Shown one piece after another: positions 1 to 6,557 of a DNA stretch of 13,793 nucleotides. The first letter of the stretch is position 1. Every line of letters starts with the position of its first letter. A program made the position numbers and the translations under genes. Location: NCBI GenBank assembly GCA_002254765.1, contig NJDV01000009.1, forward strand, positions 1 through 13,793, in the 5' to 3' direction. The notes below the pieces were generated by a model. That model searched no databases, had not been told where the DNA came from, and saw only the letters and a program-made list of their open reading frames with translations. The stretch is from Thermoplasmatales archaeon ex4484_36 (GTDB taxonomy: Archaea; Thermoplasmatota; Penumbrarchaeia; Penumbrarchaeales; EX4484-36).

Positions 1-200
1 TCAAGGGGGAGGAAAGCAAGAGGCTTCCTGCCTCGCAGGCGCTCTAGGACGTCCTTGAGCAGAAGTGCGCTGTTCAACCCGTCAACGTCATTGTGGAAAT
101 GGACCTTTATCCCGTCGTAGGTCTCCAAATGGCCTCTTAGGGCTTTGAGAAAGCTCTTGGCCTCTTCTGCATCTACGTCGCACGGCACCTGCTGGGACAT
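1..200 (-). CDS. Probable DHH-family phosphoesterase, N-terminal part (cut by window edge)
   Basis: An uninterrupted frame of 66 codons begins with ATG at 200 on the minus strand and runs off the left edge. The visible protein has a helical N-terminus (about residues 11-27), then a strand followed by H-F-H-N-D-V-D-G at about 34-41 and a helix rich in Leu and Ala. A hydrophobic strand followed by H-x-D-x-D-G is the usual first metal-binding motif of DHH-superfamily phosphoesterases (RecJ, Cdc45/GAN-like, nanoRNase). Here the strand carries two histidines and the motif reads NDVDG, so the assignment rests on one motif only. A purine-rich GGGTGGGAG stands directly before the start and overlaps the end of the upstream gene, whose stop is 9 bases away; the two are probably co-transcribed. 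The missing DHH and DHHA1 motifs would lie outside the window. Confidence 0.5.
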   Translation of the reverse strand, partial: MSQQVPCDVDAEEAKSFLKALRGHLETYDGIKVHFHNDVDGLNSALLLKDVLERLRGRKPLAFLPL

Positions 201-209
201 CTCCCACCC

Positions 210-2900
210 TCACAGCTCATCGTCTTCATCCCAAACGACATATCTTCTGCGCCTTCTGGGGGTTCTTTCCTCCCCCGGCTTTTTGAACGAGATCTCCTCA
301 ACCTCCGGAGGGGGGACGGAAGGTGCCTCTTCCTCTTCCGGGTATTCCTCCTCCGGCGCCTCCTCGATCTCACTCAGTTTTTCCTCTTCTTCGGGTATCC
401 CCTCACCAGCCCCCCTCATAAACTCTTTAAGGTCCTCCTCCTTGACCTCCACCGCTGCCGGCTCCACCGGGGACGGCATAGTCTCTTGGGTGGTCACCGC
501 TAGGGGTGCGGCAGCCTCACCCTCCACCATTTTCTTCAGCGTCTCCACGTCTGGCTCCACCCCGTAGAGCTCTTTGTACAGCTTCCTCTGTTCAGCGAAG
601 GGGTCCTCTACCATTCTCTTTTTCAACCTCATGTTGTAAATAAGTGCCCCTGCTACAGTTATTACTACCATGGCCACGATGGTAAGCGGGAGATATTCAC
701 CGAAGACCTTCTCCCTCAGATAGGTAAGCGCTGGGTATTTGGACCCAGGCTTGACCAGGACCTCAACGCTGTATTCAGGGGAGGTGTAGCTTGTCTGTCC
801 ATCCTCACAAACAACTCTGAGGCGGAAGCTGTATACCCTCGCTTTCGTATCCTTCTCCGGAGTGAAAGCGACTCTCAAGGGGTATACTGCCCCGGGGGGC
901 AAGGTGAGGGAGTAATCCTTGTAGTATAGTTCCAGTTTGATCCACTTCTCACCCGCCCCCTCCCCTTCAAGGTACACGGTCACGTTGTCGGACAGGTGTG
1001 CTTCATTTGTAATGGACACCTCCACCACGAGGGCATCTCCTCTCTCCAACGACCATCTTCTTGGACCAGTGAAGTTGATGCCGAAATCTATAACCTTGAA
1101 AATGTCTCTTTTTAAAGAGGAGAAGTTCCCACCGTCCCAGGCGAGGATCTCCACGTGGTATATGCCGTAGGTGAGGGGCTCGGTGAAGTTGAGGTTAGGG
1201 CTCTTGCACCATTTCCAGGGAACTATGTCTCCTGAAGCCCAGTCCCTGCCCACTTGAACAAGATAGCTCACTGCCTCCCCCTCCGGATCCACAGAACCTC
1301 CCCACGAGATCCCCGGGGCGGTGTAGGCGAAGAGGCTCTTAAGAAGTGGGCCGGGGGCTGGTGGGGGCAGGTCCCCGCTGGAGAGCACGGTGAGGTTGGC
1401 CTTGAGGACGTTGGAATTGGAGTGTGAATCATTGGCCACCACCTCCACGAAGTATTTGCCTACCCTCAGGTTTACGCTTGCCGAAACGTCTATGAAGTTG
1501 TACCTTCCGGTGCTGACCCAGTCCATCACAGTGGTTCCAAAGGTGGCTTCCAGGATTCTCACCCTGTAGGTTATAGTATCGTTCTCTATGTCCTCTGCTG
1601 GATCCCACCATATATGACCCTCTGTGAGCCTGAAGTGGAACCATATGGTAACGTCACCATGCTCTTCTACAGTGTAGTTTTCCACCTTCTTCCAGGGGGT
1701 GTAGGGGAGGACTTCTGAGTGACTATAACAGTATTCAATGGAAGAGATGTTCACCCCTGACACCTCAAGATCCGGCTGATAGAGGTCCCTATCGTAGACG
1801 ATAATTGAGACGTTTATGTCAGGGAATATCTGAGTTTCGTACGGGCTGGGCTGGAGGTTTCTGAACTTCACCTTTATCGTGTCTATCCAGATGTTCACAG
1901 GTGGTGACTCGTTCAGGTTCCCCACCCTGTCAGTGAACCGCCATTTCACCCAGTTGTACTTTCCTTCGTTGGCCTTGACGTCCAGGTAGGCGTAGACGCT
2001 TCCGTTGGGAAGAACGCTGACATGAGGAAGGTCTCCCACCCCAGTGTAAATGTCCGAGCCCAGCGTTTTGATGTAGGCTCTTATACTGCCGGGGGCTACT
2101 CCTGCCACCCCGATATCCTTTATCATGAGGTAGCATCTCACATAGGAGGTGTTGTACCAACGGGGGATTATAGGGCCGTAGTCCAGCACTATGGGCTTTG
2201 AGAGGTCAAGTATGGGCCCTGGGTATACAGGGGAGGTGAGGGGCTCTGTCATATCCCCTGACATCACCTCATAACGGTAGTAGATTCTGCCACTTCTCCA
2301 CTCCACTGTGGTGGTTGCAATCCAGAGGGAGCCCGCCGTATTGTCTCTCTCGCTCTCGGCGGGTCTCATGACGGTTGCCCCTCCTATCTGTTCTGTGCCG
2401 TTTTTGTCAGCGAAGAGCAGGAGGCGGGGATAGCCGGCTGAGGGGTCATCACCATCTATGTCCCTGTACCAGAGGGTGAAGGCGAACTCCGTTTCGTTTG
2501 TCCCAATCTCGGGGGTGAAGCCCCTGTCCTTGAAGATGGGCGGGCGGTTCTGGCCGGTCAGGGTCTCGCTGTAGCGGGCGAAGTATATGTCCGAGCGTGT
2601 GAAGAGCTCGTCTCTGTGGTCAGCCCACACAACAAGGGGCCTTCCTATGGAGTTGAAGGCGAGGTGGGGATCCTCCTGCTTTGTCTCGTCGTCGGCGGTG
2701 CCAAGCGTCCGCTGGGTGTCGTCCACCCTCCTGGCGCCCGTCCATGTGGTGCCGTTGTTTATCGTGTAGGTGAAGTAGATGTCTCCTTCGTCGTGAGAAC
2801 GGTCCACCCAGGTTATTCCCACCATCCCTGGGGAGAAGACGGCCACCCTGGGGTTTAGCTCAAGGCCTCCTTCAGGGCCGTTATAGGCTAGCATGTTCAT
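210..2900 (-). CDS. BNR-repeat surface protein, C-terminal fragment with membrane anchor and acidic tail
   Basis: This 896-residue frame is the downstream part of a broken surface-protein gene. Homology-like sequence continues upstream of the first ATG in the same frame to about 2990 (GSVYIVWSDNR, then an Asp-box-like STTRDGRNF), so ATG 2900 is probably internal and not the true start. The N-terminal 100 residues hold at least one more sialidase-type repeat (NNGTTWTGARRVDD). The middle is beta-rich with many N-x-S/T sites and Ig/FN3-like stretches. Near 600-700 there is a CARDB-like segment about acidic and polar interactions with extracellular partners. A single hydrophobic helix at about 736-754 is followed by K/R residues, giving an outside-in topology. 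The 140-residue tail is strongly acidic, then carries RRRRR and ends WDEDDEL. It is probably a cell-surface binding protein; the ligand cannot be read from sequence. Confidence 0.7.
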   Translation of the reverse strand: MNMLAYNGPEGGLELNPRVAVFSPGMVGITWVDRSHDEGDIYFTYTINNGTTWTGARRVDDTQRTLGTADDETKQEDPHLAFNSIGRPLVVWADHRDELFTRSDIYFARYSETLTGQNRPPIFKDRGFTPEIGTNETEFAFTLWYRDIDGDDPSAGYPRLLLFADKNGTEQIGGATVMRPAESERDNTAGSLWIATTTVEWRSGRIYYRYEVMSGDMTEPLTSPVYPGPILDLSKPIVLDYGPIIPRWYNTSYVRCYLMIKDIGVAGVAPGSIRAYIKTLGSDIYTGVGDLPHVSVLPNGSVYAYLDVKANEGKYNWVKWRFTDRVGNLNESPPVNIWIDTIKVKFRNLQPSPYETQIFPDINVSIIVYDRDLYQPDLEVSGVNISSIEYCYSHSEVLPYTPWKKVENYTVEEHGDVTIWFHFRLTEGHIWWDPAEDIENDTITYRVRILEATFGTTVMDWVSTGRYNFIDVSASVNLRVGKYFVEVVANDSHSNSNVLKANLTVLSSGDLPPPAPGPLLKSLFAYTAPGISWGGSVDPEGEAVSYLVQVGRDWASGDIVPWKWCKSPNLNFTEPLTYGIYHVEILAWDGGNFSSLKRDIFKVIDFGINFTGPRRWSLERGDALVVEVSITNEAHLSDNVTVYLEGEGAGEKWIKLELYYKDYSLTLPPGAVYPLRVAFTPEKDTKARVYSFRLRVVCEDGQTSYTSPEYSVEVLVKPGSKYPALTYLREKVFGEYLPLTIVAMVVITVAGALIYNMRLKKRMVEDPFAEQRKLYKELYGVEPDVETLKKMVEGEAAAPLAVTTQETMPSPVEPAAVEVKEEDLKEFMRGAGEGIPEEEEKLSEIEEAPEEEYPEEEEAPSVPPPEVEEISFKKPGEERTPRRRRRYVVWDEDDEL

Positions 2901-2971
2901 GGTGAAGTTCCTACCGTCCCTGGTGGTGGAGTAGTAGATGTCGTAGGAGCCGAGCCTGTTATCGGACCAGA

Positions 2972-2990
2972 CTATGTATACACTGCCAGG
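2972..2990 (-). other. Frameshift site joining the two surface-protein fragments
   Basis: Upstream of this site the minus strand reads NDPDLAV and then stops; from about 2990 downward the -1 frame reads PGSVYIVWSDNR, the next part of the same repeat type. The junction lies in CCTGGCAGTG (2981-2990), which encodes LAV in one frame and GS in the other. The -1 frame is closed by TGA at 3024-3026, so the change of frame must fall between about 2974 and 3023. No classical slippery heptamer is seen, which favours a small deletion or a sequence error over programmed shifting. Confidence 0.65.
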
Positions 2991-3880
2991 TCCGGGTCGT
3001 TCTGGGAATAGGGTTCCAGATCGTCATTTACCCTTCTCTCAGGGAGGAAGGTATCGCCCCTGTCGTAGGAATAGGGTTCCAGATCGTCGTTTACCCTTCT
3101 CTCAGGGAGGAAGGTGTCGCCCCTGTCGTAGGAGACGGCCATGAAGATGCTGAAATCCCCCTCCCTCTGGTCGCTCCACACTATGAAAACTTTCTCTCCG
3201 TAAACAGCGATCCTGGGTCCGTACTGGTCCACACTGAGACCCCCGGAGTTCACCCTCTTCTCCCCTATCCACGTCACACCTCCGTCCTCAGATCGGGCGA
3301 AGTAGACGTGGAACTTGCCACCCTCTCTTTTGTCAAGCCAGGTAAGGTAAAGGGTGCCGTCCTCACCCACAGCCAAGGAAGGATAGATGGCATCTCTTAT
3401 TGAGGTGTCAACCCTTCTGTGGGTGGAGAAGTTCACATAGTCCTCGCTCCAGACCACGTATACGTGGTAGTAATGGACCCCAATGTAGATCTCCTGGTCA
3501 TCGCTGTAGGCTACGTAGAGAGTGCCGTTGGGTGCGAAAACGGCGGTGGGGTACATTTGGTTGGAGAAGTCGTTGCTTGAATTCAAATCCCTTCTGGAAT
3601 CGTCCACTTGTATCTTTTCACTCCAGGTGTAGCCGCAGTCGGTGGAGCGCGCCATTGAAATATCCCAGTTGGTGTAGAAGTAGTCCTGATATATCACGAA
3701 GAGGTCGTCCATTCCCCTAGTGAGGATGACCGGGCGCCTCTGATGGCTGCCTGTGGAGTTCCAGTTCACAAGGATGCTGCTGGAGAAGCTGTCTCCAGCG
3801 CCTTCGGTGTAATGGGGGATAAGGTAAAGTCCAGACAGCAGAAGGGTAAATAAAACGGCGAGGCCGAGCATCTTTCGCAT
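2972..3880 (-). CDS. BNR-repeat surface protein, N-terminal fragment with signal peptide
   Basis: About 302 residues from ATG 3880, chosen because a strong GGAGGT (3887-3892) lies six bases before it; ATG 3883 is the next best, and upstream 3916 would add a polar stretch before the signal. The protein opens with M-R-K and a hydrophobic core of about 15 residues (signal peptide), then a beta-propeller made of sialidase-type Asp-box repeats: STDCGYTW, SEDGGVTW and SYDRGDTF (twice). The final repeat is duplicated exactly at protein level. The frame then stops at 2972 (AVYT, stop), in the middle of another repeat that continues in the -1 frame. With 210-2900 this would be one protein of about 1,220 residues. 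The BNR fold occurs in sialidases and many glycan- or protein-binding proteins; catalytic sialidase residues are not evident, so a binding role is as likely as an enzyme. Confidence 0.7.
   Translation of the reverse strand: MRKMLGLAVLFTLLLSGLYLIPHYTEGAGDSFSSSILVNWNSTGSHQRRPVILTRGMDDLFVIYQDYFYTNWDISMARSTDCGYTWSEKIQVDDSRRDLNSSNDFSNQMYPTAVFAPNGTLYVAYSDDQEIYIGVHYYHVYVVWSEDYVNFSTHRRVDTSIRDAIYPSLAVGEDGTLYLTWLDKREGGKFHVYFARSEDGGVTWIGEKRVNSGGLSVDQYGPRIAVYGEKVFIVWSDQREGDFSIFMAVSYDRGDTFLPERRVNDDLEPYSYDRGDTFLPERRVNDDLEPYSQNDPDLAVYT
3007..3132 (-). repeat. 63-bp tandem duplication, two copies, in frame
   Basis: Copy one is 3007-3069 and copy two 3070-3132. They differ at two positions only. Both differences are silent (AAT/AAC for Asn, GAT/GAC for Asp), so the encoded 21-residue unit, containing the Asp-box YDRGDTF and RVNDDLEP, is repeated without change. 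The unit corresponds to less than one full propeller blade. Confidence 0.9.
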
Positions 3881-3897
3881 CATATTACCTCCAGATG

Positions 3898-3931
3898 GCC
3901 AGGGGCTTATAAGCATGGGGAATATAAAATA
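3898..3931 (-). promoter_or_regulatory. TATA-like promoter of the surface-protein gene
   Basis: On the minus strand an AT-rich ATATTTTATATTCC (about 3918-3931) precedes the GGAGGT-led ATG at 3880. A start of transcription 25-28 bases downstream would fall near 3900 and give a leader of about 20 bases containing the Shine-Dalgarno. A second candidate, CTTATAAG (about 3905-3912), is closer. This suggests that the gene can be transcribed apart from uvrC, whose stop is only 25 bases before the longest possible start. Confidence 0.45.
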
Positions 3932-3940
3932 TTTGGCAGG

Positions 3941-4705
3941 CTACTTTGAGCCTGAATCCCCTCTCCTCCCCTCTAGGTCTTCAAGATAGGTCTTAAGCCG
4001 GCTTGCCACTTCCCGGGGGAGAGCGGCCCTTATGGATATCTCCTCTACTGAGGCTTCACCGAGCTCTGCAAGGGAAGGGAACTCCTCAAGAAGCCTCTTA
4101 GCTCTCACCTCTCCTATCCCCTTCACCTCCTGGAGGAGGCTCTTCAGCTTCCCCCGTCTTCTTCGCAGATGGGAGACAGCGAACCTGTGTGCCTCATCCC
4201 TGACGGCCTCAAGGAGGAGAAGTCCCGGTGAGGATCGGGGAAGAAGGAGCTTCTCCCCCCTCTCAGTATATATAATCTCCTCCCTCTTGGCAAGGGCGAC
4301 TACGGGTGGTCCTTTGAGGCCCATTGACTCCCTGGCCCTCACGGCGGCGGTAAGCTGTCCTATCCCGCCATCCACCAGAAGCAGGTCGGGAGGTCCTTCG
4401 CCTTCCCTGACCACCCTCTCAAGCCTCCTCCTAACCACCTCCTCCACCGCTGCGGGATCGTTTATGCCTCTGCTCTCCTTGATCAGATACCTTCGGTAGA
4501 AGCTTCTAGCAGGTCTGCCGTCCAGAAAGACTACCAGGGACCCCACAGTGTCCAGTCCGCGGATATGGGAGATGTCCACCCCCTCAATCCTTAGAGGGGG
4601 TGAGGGTAGGGAGAGCACCTCCATAAGCTCCTTCAGCCCTCTCTCGGCAACCCGCGAGGGCAGGCGCCTTTCTCTAGCCTCCAGCGCTGCCCTTAAATTT
4701 CTCAT
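3941..4705 (-). CDS. uvrC: UvrC C-terminal half: RNase H-like nuclease plus helix-hairpin-helix
   Basis: This 254-residue protein is the C-terminal half of UvrC, which makes the 5' incision in nucleotide excision repair after UvrB has loaded on the damage. The RNase H-like domain has its catalytic residues: D44 in VDISH, D112 in LLLVDGGIGQL and H173 in RDEAHRFAVSH. A tandem helix-hairpin-helix DNA-binding region follows (about 190-245, KGIGEVRAKRLLEEF). Its ATG overlaps the stop of the N-terminal half (ATGA, 4702-4705) and no Shine-Dalgarno is visible before it, so it would depend on translational coupling. The first residues, NLRAALEARERR, match the region just before the nuclease domain; the roughly 40 residues that normally precede this in UvrC are absent from both halves. 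The family assignment is firm; whether it is a true separate subunit or a broken gene is open. Confidence 0.9.
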   Translation of the reverse strand: MRNLRAALEARERRLPSRVAERGLKELMEVLSLPSPPLRIEGVDISHIRGLDTVGSLVVFLDGRPARSFYRRYLIKESRGINDPAAVEEVVRRRLERVVREGEGPPDLLLVDGGIGQLTAAVRARESMGLKGPPVVALAKREEIIYTERGEKLLLPRSSPGLLLLEAVRDEAHRFAVSHLRRRRGKLKSLLQEVKGIGEVRAKRLLEEFPSLAELGEASVEEISIRAALPREVASRLKTYLEDLEGRRGDSGSK

Positions 4706-5616
4706 TGGGAGACTAAAATAAGTGGTGGCATTCCAGAGACCCTGGAGTAGTACTCCTCCAGGAAGGTCTCAATAGCAAGGCAGCCTTCCACCCCTTCTCT
4801 ATTCAGGAAGAAGGGTTCAGCGCCAGCAACCCTGCCCCCCCTCACCTTGAGGAGGTAGACCGCTTCGCCTCCCTCCGACGCCTCTACGAGGTCAAAGTCC
4901 TTAACAGGGGCTGTTATGGAGGCGCCCTCGCTTATCCTCTCAATGCCTCTTATGACGTCCCTATAGTAAGCCGCCAGCTCAAACTTCTCCTCCTCCGATG
5001 CCCTCCGCATCTTTTCCCGAAGCTCTTTGAGCACACCTGCAGTGTCTCCGGAGAGGAACCTCTCAAGGTCCTTCACGTTCTTTGAGTACTCCTCCTCGTC
5101 GGCCTTCCCCGTGCACGGGGCGGTGCATCTACCTAGATGTGCTTCCATACAAGGCTTGTTTCTCCTGCGCAGAACCCAGCAGTTCCTCACAGGGAAGAGG
5201 GCCCTCAGATACCTGAGTGCTACCCGGAGGTCTTTCACACCGGAGTAGGGCCCGAAGAGCTTCCCTTGCCTTCCCTTGAACCCCCTCACGAGGAAGAGTC
5301 CAGGAAACCTCTGGTGGGTGGTCAGAAGGAGATAGGGGTAGGACTTGTCATCCTTCAGCTCCACGTTGAAGGGAGGTGTCATTTCCTTTATAAGGCGCTC
5401 CTCCAGAAGGGCGGCTTCCATCTCTCCCCGGGTGAGTATGCATTCAACGCTGCTTGCCCGGCTACATAGCCTCCTCTCTTTCATGTCTGAGGATTTGAGG
5501 TGCTGGGAAACCCTGTTGCGTATATTTCTCGCCTTACCAACGTAGAGGGGGCGCCCACCCTCGTCTCTGAAAATGTATACCCCCGTGCCTGTGGGGAGCT
5601 CCCTGGGGTCTATCAT
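4702..5616 (-). CDS. uvrC: UvrC N-terminal half: GIY-YIG nuclease, Cys cluster and UVR domain
   Basis: This is the N-terminal half of UvrC, which cuts 3' of the lesion and contacts UvrB. The GIY-YIG nuclease is at about 8-90 (GVYIF, LYVGKA, then R-N-R). Four cysteines at 146, 156, 164 and 168 (C-x9-C-x7-C-x3-C) match the UvrC cluster known to bind 4Fe-4S in E. coli. The UVR motif, a UvrB-binding helical hairpin, is at about 193-228 (MRRASEEEKFELAAYYRD). The protein ends after the following beta domain (PPLILVSQ) at 304 residues, against about 600 for whole UvrC. I start it at ATG 5616: TATATA at 5640-5645 is about 27 bases upstream, which fits a leaderless message; TTG 5628 is the longer alternative. 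Archaeal uvrABC genes are generally regarded as acquired from bacteria. Confidence 0.9.
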   Translation of the reverse strand: MIDPRELPTGTGVYIFRDEGGRPLYVGKARNIRNRVSQHLKSSDMKERRLCSRASSVECILTRGEMEAALLEERLIKEMTPPFNVELKDDKSYPYLLLTTHQRFPGLFLVRGFKGRQGKLFGPYSGVKDLRVALRYLRALFPVRNCWVLRRRNKPCMEAHLGRCTAPCTGKADEEEYSKNVKDLERFLSGDTAGVLKELREKMRRASEEEKFELAAYYRDVIRGIERISEGASITAPVKDFDLVEASEGGEAVYLLKVRGGRVAGAEPFFLNREGVEGCLAIETFLEEYYSRVSGMPPLILVSQ

Positions 5617-5637
5617 CAATCTATACAAAGAGGGGGG

Positions 5638-5648
5638 GATATATAACG
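5638..5648 (-). promoter_or_regulatory. TATA box of uvrC
   Basis: GTTATATATC on the minus strand is centred near 5643, about 27 bases before ATG 5616. This is the spacing expected for an archaeal leaderless transcript and it supports that start over TTG 5628. The stretch 5649-5783 between it and the tRNA holds no convincing gene. Confidence 0.5.
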
Positions 5649-5783
5649 GATTTGGAGTCCCTCATAGGATCTTCTCCAGGTGGTAGCGGGGCCTTTCTAT
5701 ATGAGTGGAGCCGCATTCGGGACATCGGGAAATGTAGTGCAGTGGTCATTGTACTTACCCCAAAGGTGCAGAATGAGAAGAAG

Positions 5784-5893
5784 TGGTCCCGGCTCCCGGA
5801 TTTGAACCGGGGATCTGAGGATCTCTGCGGGGGTCGGGACTGGCCCGAAGCCTTCTACAGTCCCCCGCTCTAGCCAGACTAAGCTAAGCCGGG
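5784..5893 (-). tRNA. tRNA-Tyr (anticodon GTA) with intron, CCA encoded
   Basis: The minus strand folds as a tRNA. The acceptor stem is CCCGGCT with AGCCGGG, the discriminator is A73 and CCA is encoded at 5784-5786. The D arm has GCTT/GAGC with GG in its loop. The anticodon stem is GGGGA with TCCTC, including one G-U pair. The anticodon loop after splicing is CTGTAGA, giving anticodon GTA for tyrosine. The T arm is CCCGG-TTCAAAT-CCGGG. C1-G72 is the archaeal and eukaryotic tyrosine identity pair, which agrees with the anticodon. Removing the 32-base intron leaves 78 bases including CCA. A TATA-like GGATAAATAAGG (minus strand, 5917-5926) lies about 25 bases before the 5' end. Confidence 0.95.
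5823..5854 (-). other. tRNA-Tyr intron with bulge-helix-bulge splice motif
   Basis: The 32-base intron sits at the canonical 37/38 position. The central helix is CTGT (tRNA positions 32-35) with GCAG near the intron 3' end, including one G-U pair. Three-base bulges AGA stand on both sides, cut as AG^A, which returns the loop CTGTAGA. Inside the intron TCGGG pairs with CCCGA around a short loop. This is the standard substrate of the archaeal splicing endonuclease. Confidence 0.85.
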
Positions 5894-5971
5894 ACGTGTT
5901 TTCCTTATTATCACCCCTTATTTATCCTTTTTTATTTCCTTTATAAATTTTTCATCGAAAACTACAAAGGG
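5894..5971. promoter_or_regulatory. Divergent AT-rich promoter between tRNA-Tyr and nob1
   Basis: This 78-bp gap is far richer in A and T than its surroundings. CTTTATAAATTT (5939-5950) is centred about 28 bases before GTG 5972 and serves nob1 on the plus strand. GGATAAATAAGG on the minus strand (5917-5926) is at the right distance for the tRNA. TTTATAAA is itself symmetrical. No other element is evident. Confidence 0.55.
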
Positions 5972-6541
5972 GTGAAGAAGAGGGAGAAAACTTTAACCCG
6001 TATGACCCTTTCCCCCTCTGTGTACGTGCTGGACACCTCCGTAATACTCACATACTCCGGCGCACTGGGTGCGCTCCTTAAGGAAGGCGTAGCTATTCCC
6101 CCATCGGTGCTTGATGAGGTTCAGTTTGAGCCCCAGCGAAGTCGCCTCAGGGAGCTTGTAGAGGCGGGGGCAGAGGTCATCCCCCCCGCAGAGGAGGCGA
6201 TCAAAAAGGTCAGGGAGACCGCCCGAGCTGCGGGAGAGCACCAGATGAGCGAAGCAGACATCAAGGTCGTGGCACTTGCACTCCAGCTCGGCGCCACCCT
6301 CTTGACCGAGGACTACTCCGTACAGAATGTGGCCCAGCTTCTAGGAGTTCCCTGGAGATGTCTCACAACCAGAGGTATAAGGAAGGTTTATATCTGGGGG
6401 GTGAAGTGTGTGGACTGTGGTAGAGTCTTTGAAAAACCCCCTGGAGAGGTCTGCTCTATTTGCGGGGGAAGACTCAGGCGCTGGAGGCTCAAAGCTAAGG
6501 GAAAGCTTAATTTCAATAAAGAGTTACACCAGAGTGGATAA
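5972..6541 (+). CDS. nob1: Nob1, PIN-domain endonuclease for 16S rRNA 3' maturation
   Basis: The 189-residue protein has a PIN nuclease domain (about 17-130) and a C-terminal zinc ribbon, the architecture of archaeal Nob1, which cuts the 3' end of 16S rRNA in pre-40S-like particles. Acidic residues of the PIN site are D21 (VLDTSV), E49, D96 (SEADIKVVALAL) and D114 (TEDYSVQN). The ribbon cysteines are C146, C149, C161 and C164, followed by a basic tail suited to RNA binding. The length is near the archaeal norm. The start is uncertain: GTG 5972 would be leaderless behind the TATA box, while ATG 6002 removes ten basic residues and leaves a more typical short lead before the first strand. The lipoprotein gene follows after 16 bases on the same strand. 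Confidence 0.9.
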   Translation: MKKREKTLTRMTLSPSVYVLDTSVILTYSGALGALLKEGVAIPPSVLDEVQFEPQRSRLRELVEAGAEVIPPAEEAIKKVRETARAAGEHQMSEADIKVVALALQLGATLLTEDYSVQNVAQLLGVPWRCLTTRGIRKVYIWGVKCVDCGRVFEKPPGEVCSICGGRLRRWRLKAKGKLNFNKELHQSG

Positions 6542-6557
6542 AACTGGAAGTGATCCC

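Noticed and set aside
173..567. Frames rich in Ser on the plus strand and in Arg on the minus strand
   Set aside because: They are shadows of the Glu-rich tail of the surface protein, where GAG/GAA runs read as Ser or Arg in other frames.
4032..4499. 155-codon plus-strand frame opposite uvrC
   Set aside because: Low-complexity Ser/Leu/Arg content opposite a motif-rich UvrC domain; a shadow.
4700..4730. Programmed frameshift joining the uvrC halves
   Set aside because: The shift would be -1, but CTTATTTTAG is not a valid slippery heptamer in this frame and the linker would still be missing.
5652..5873. 73-codon plus-strand frame reading LPDLNRGSEDL
   Set aside because: It is the reverse complement of the tRNA-Tyr gene, a common false protein.
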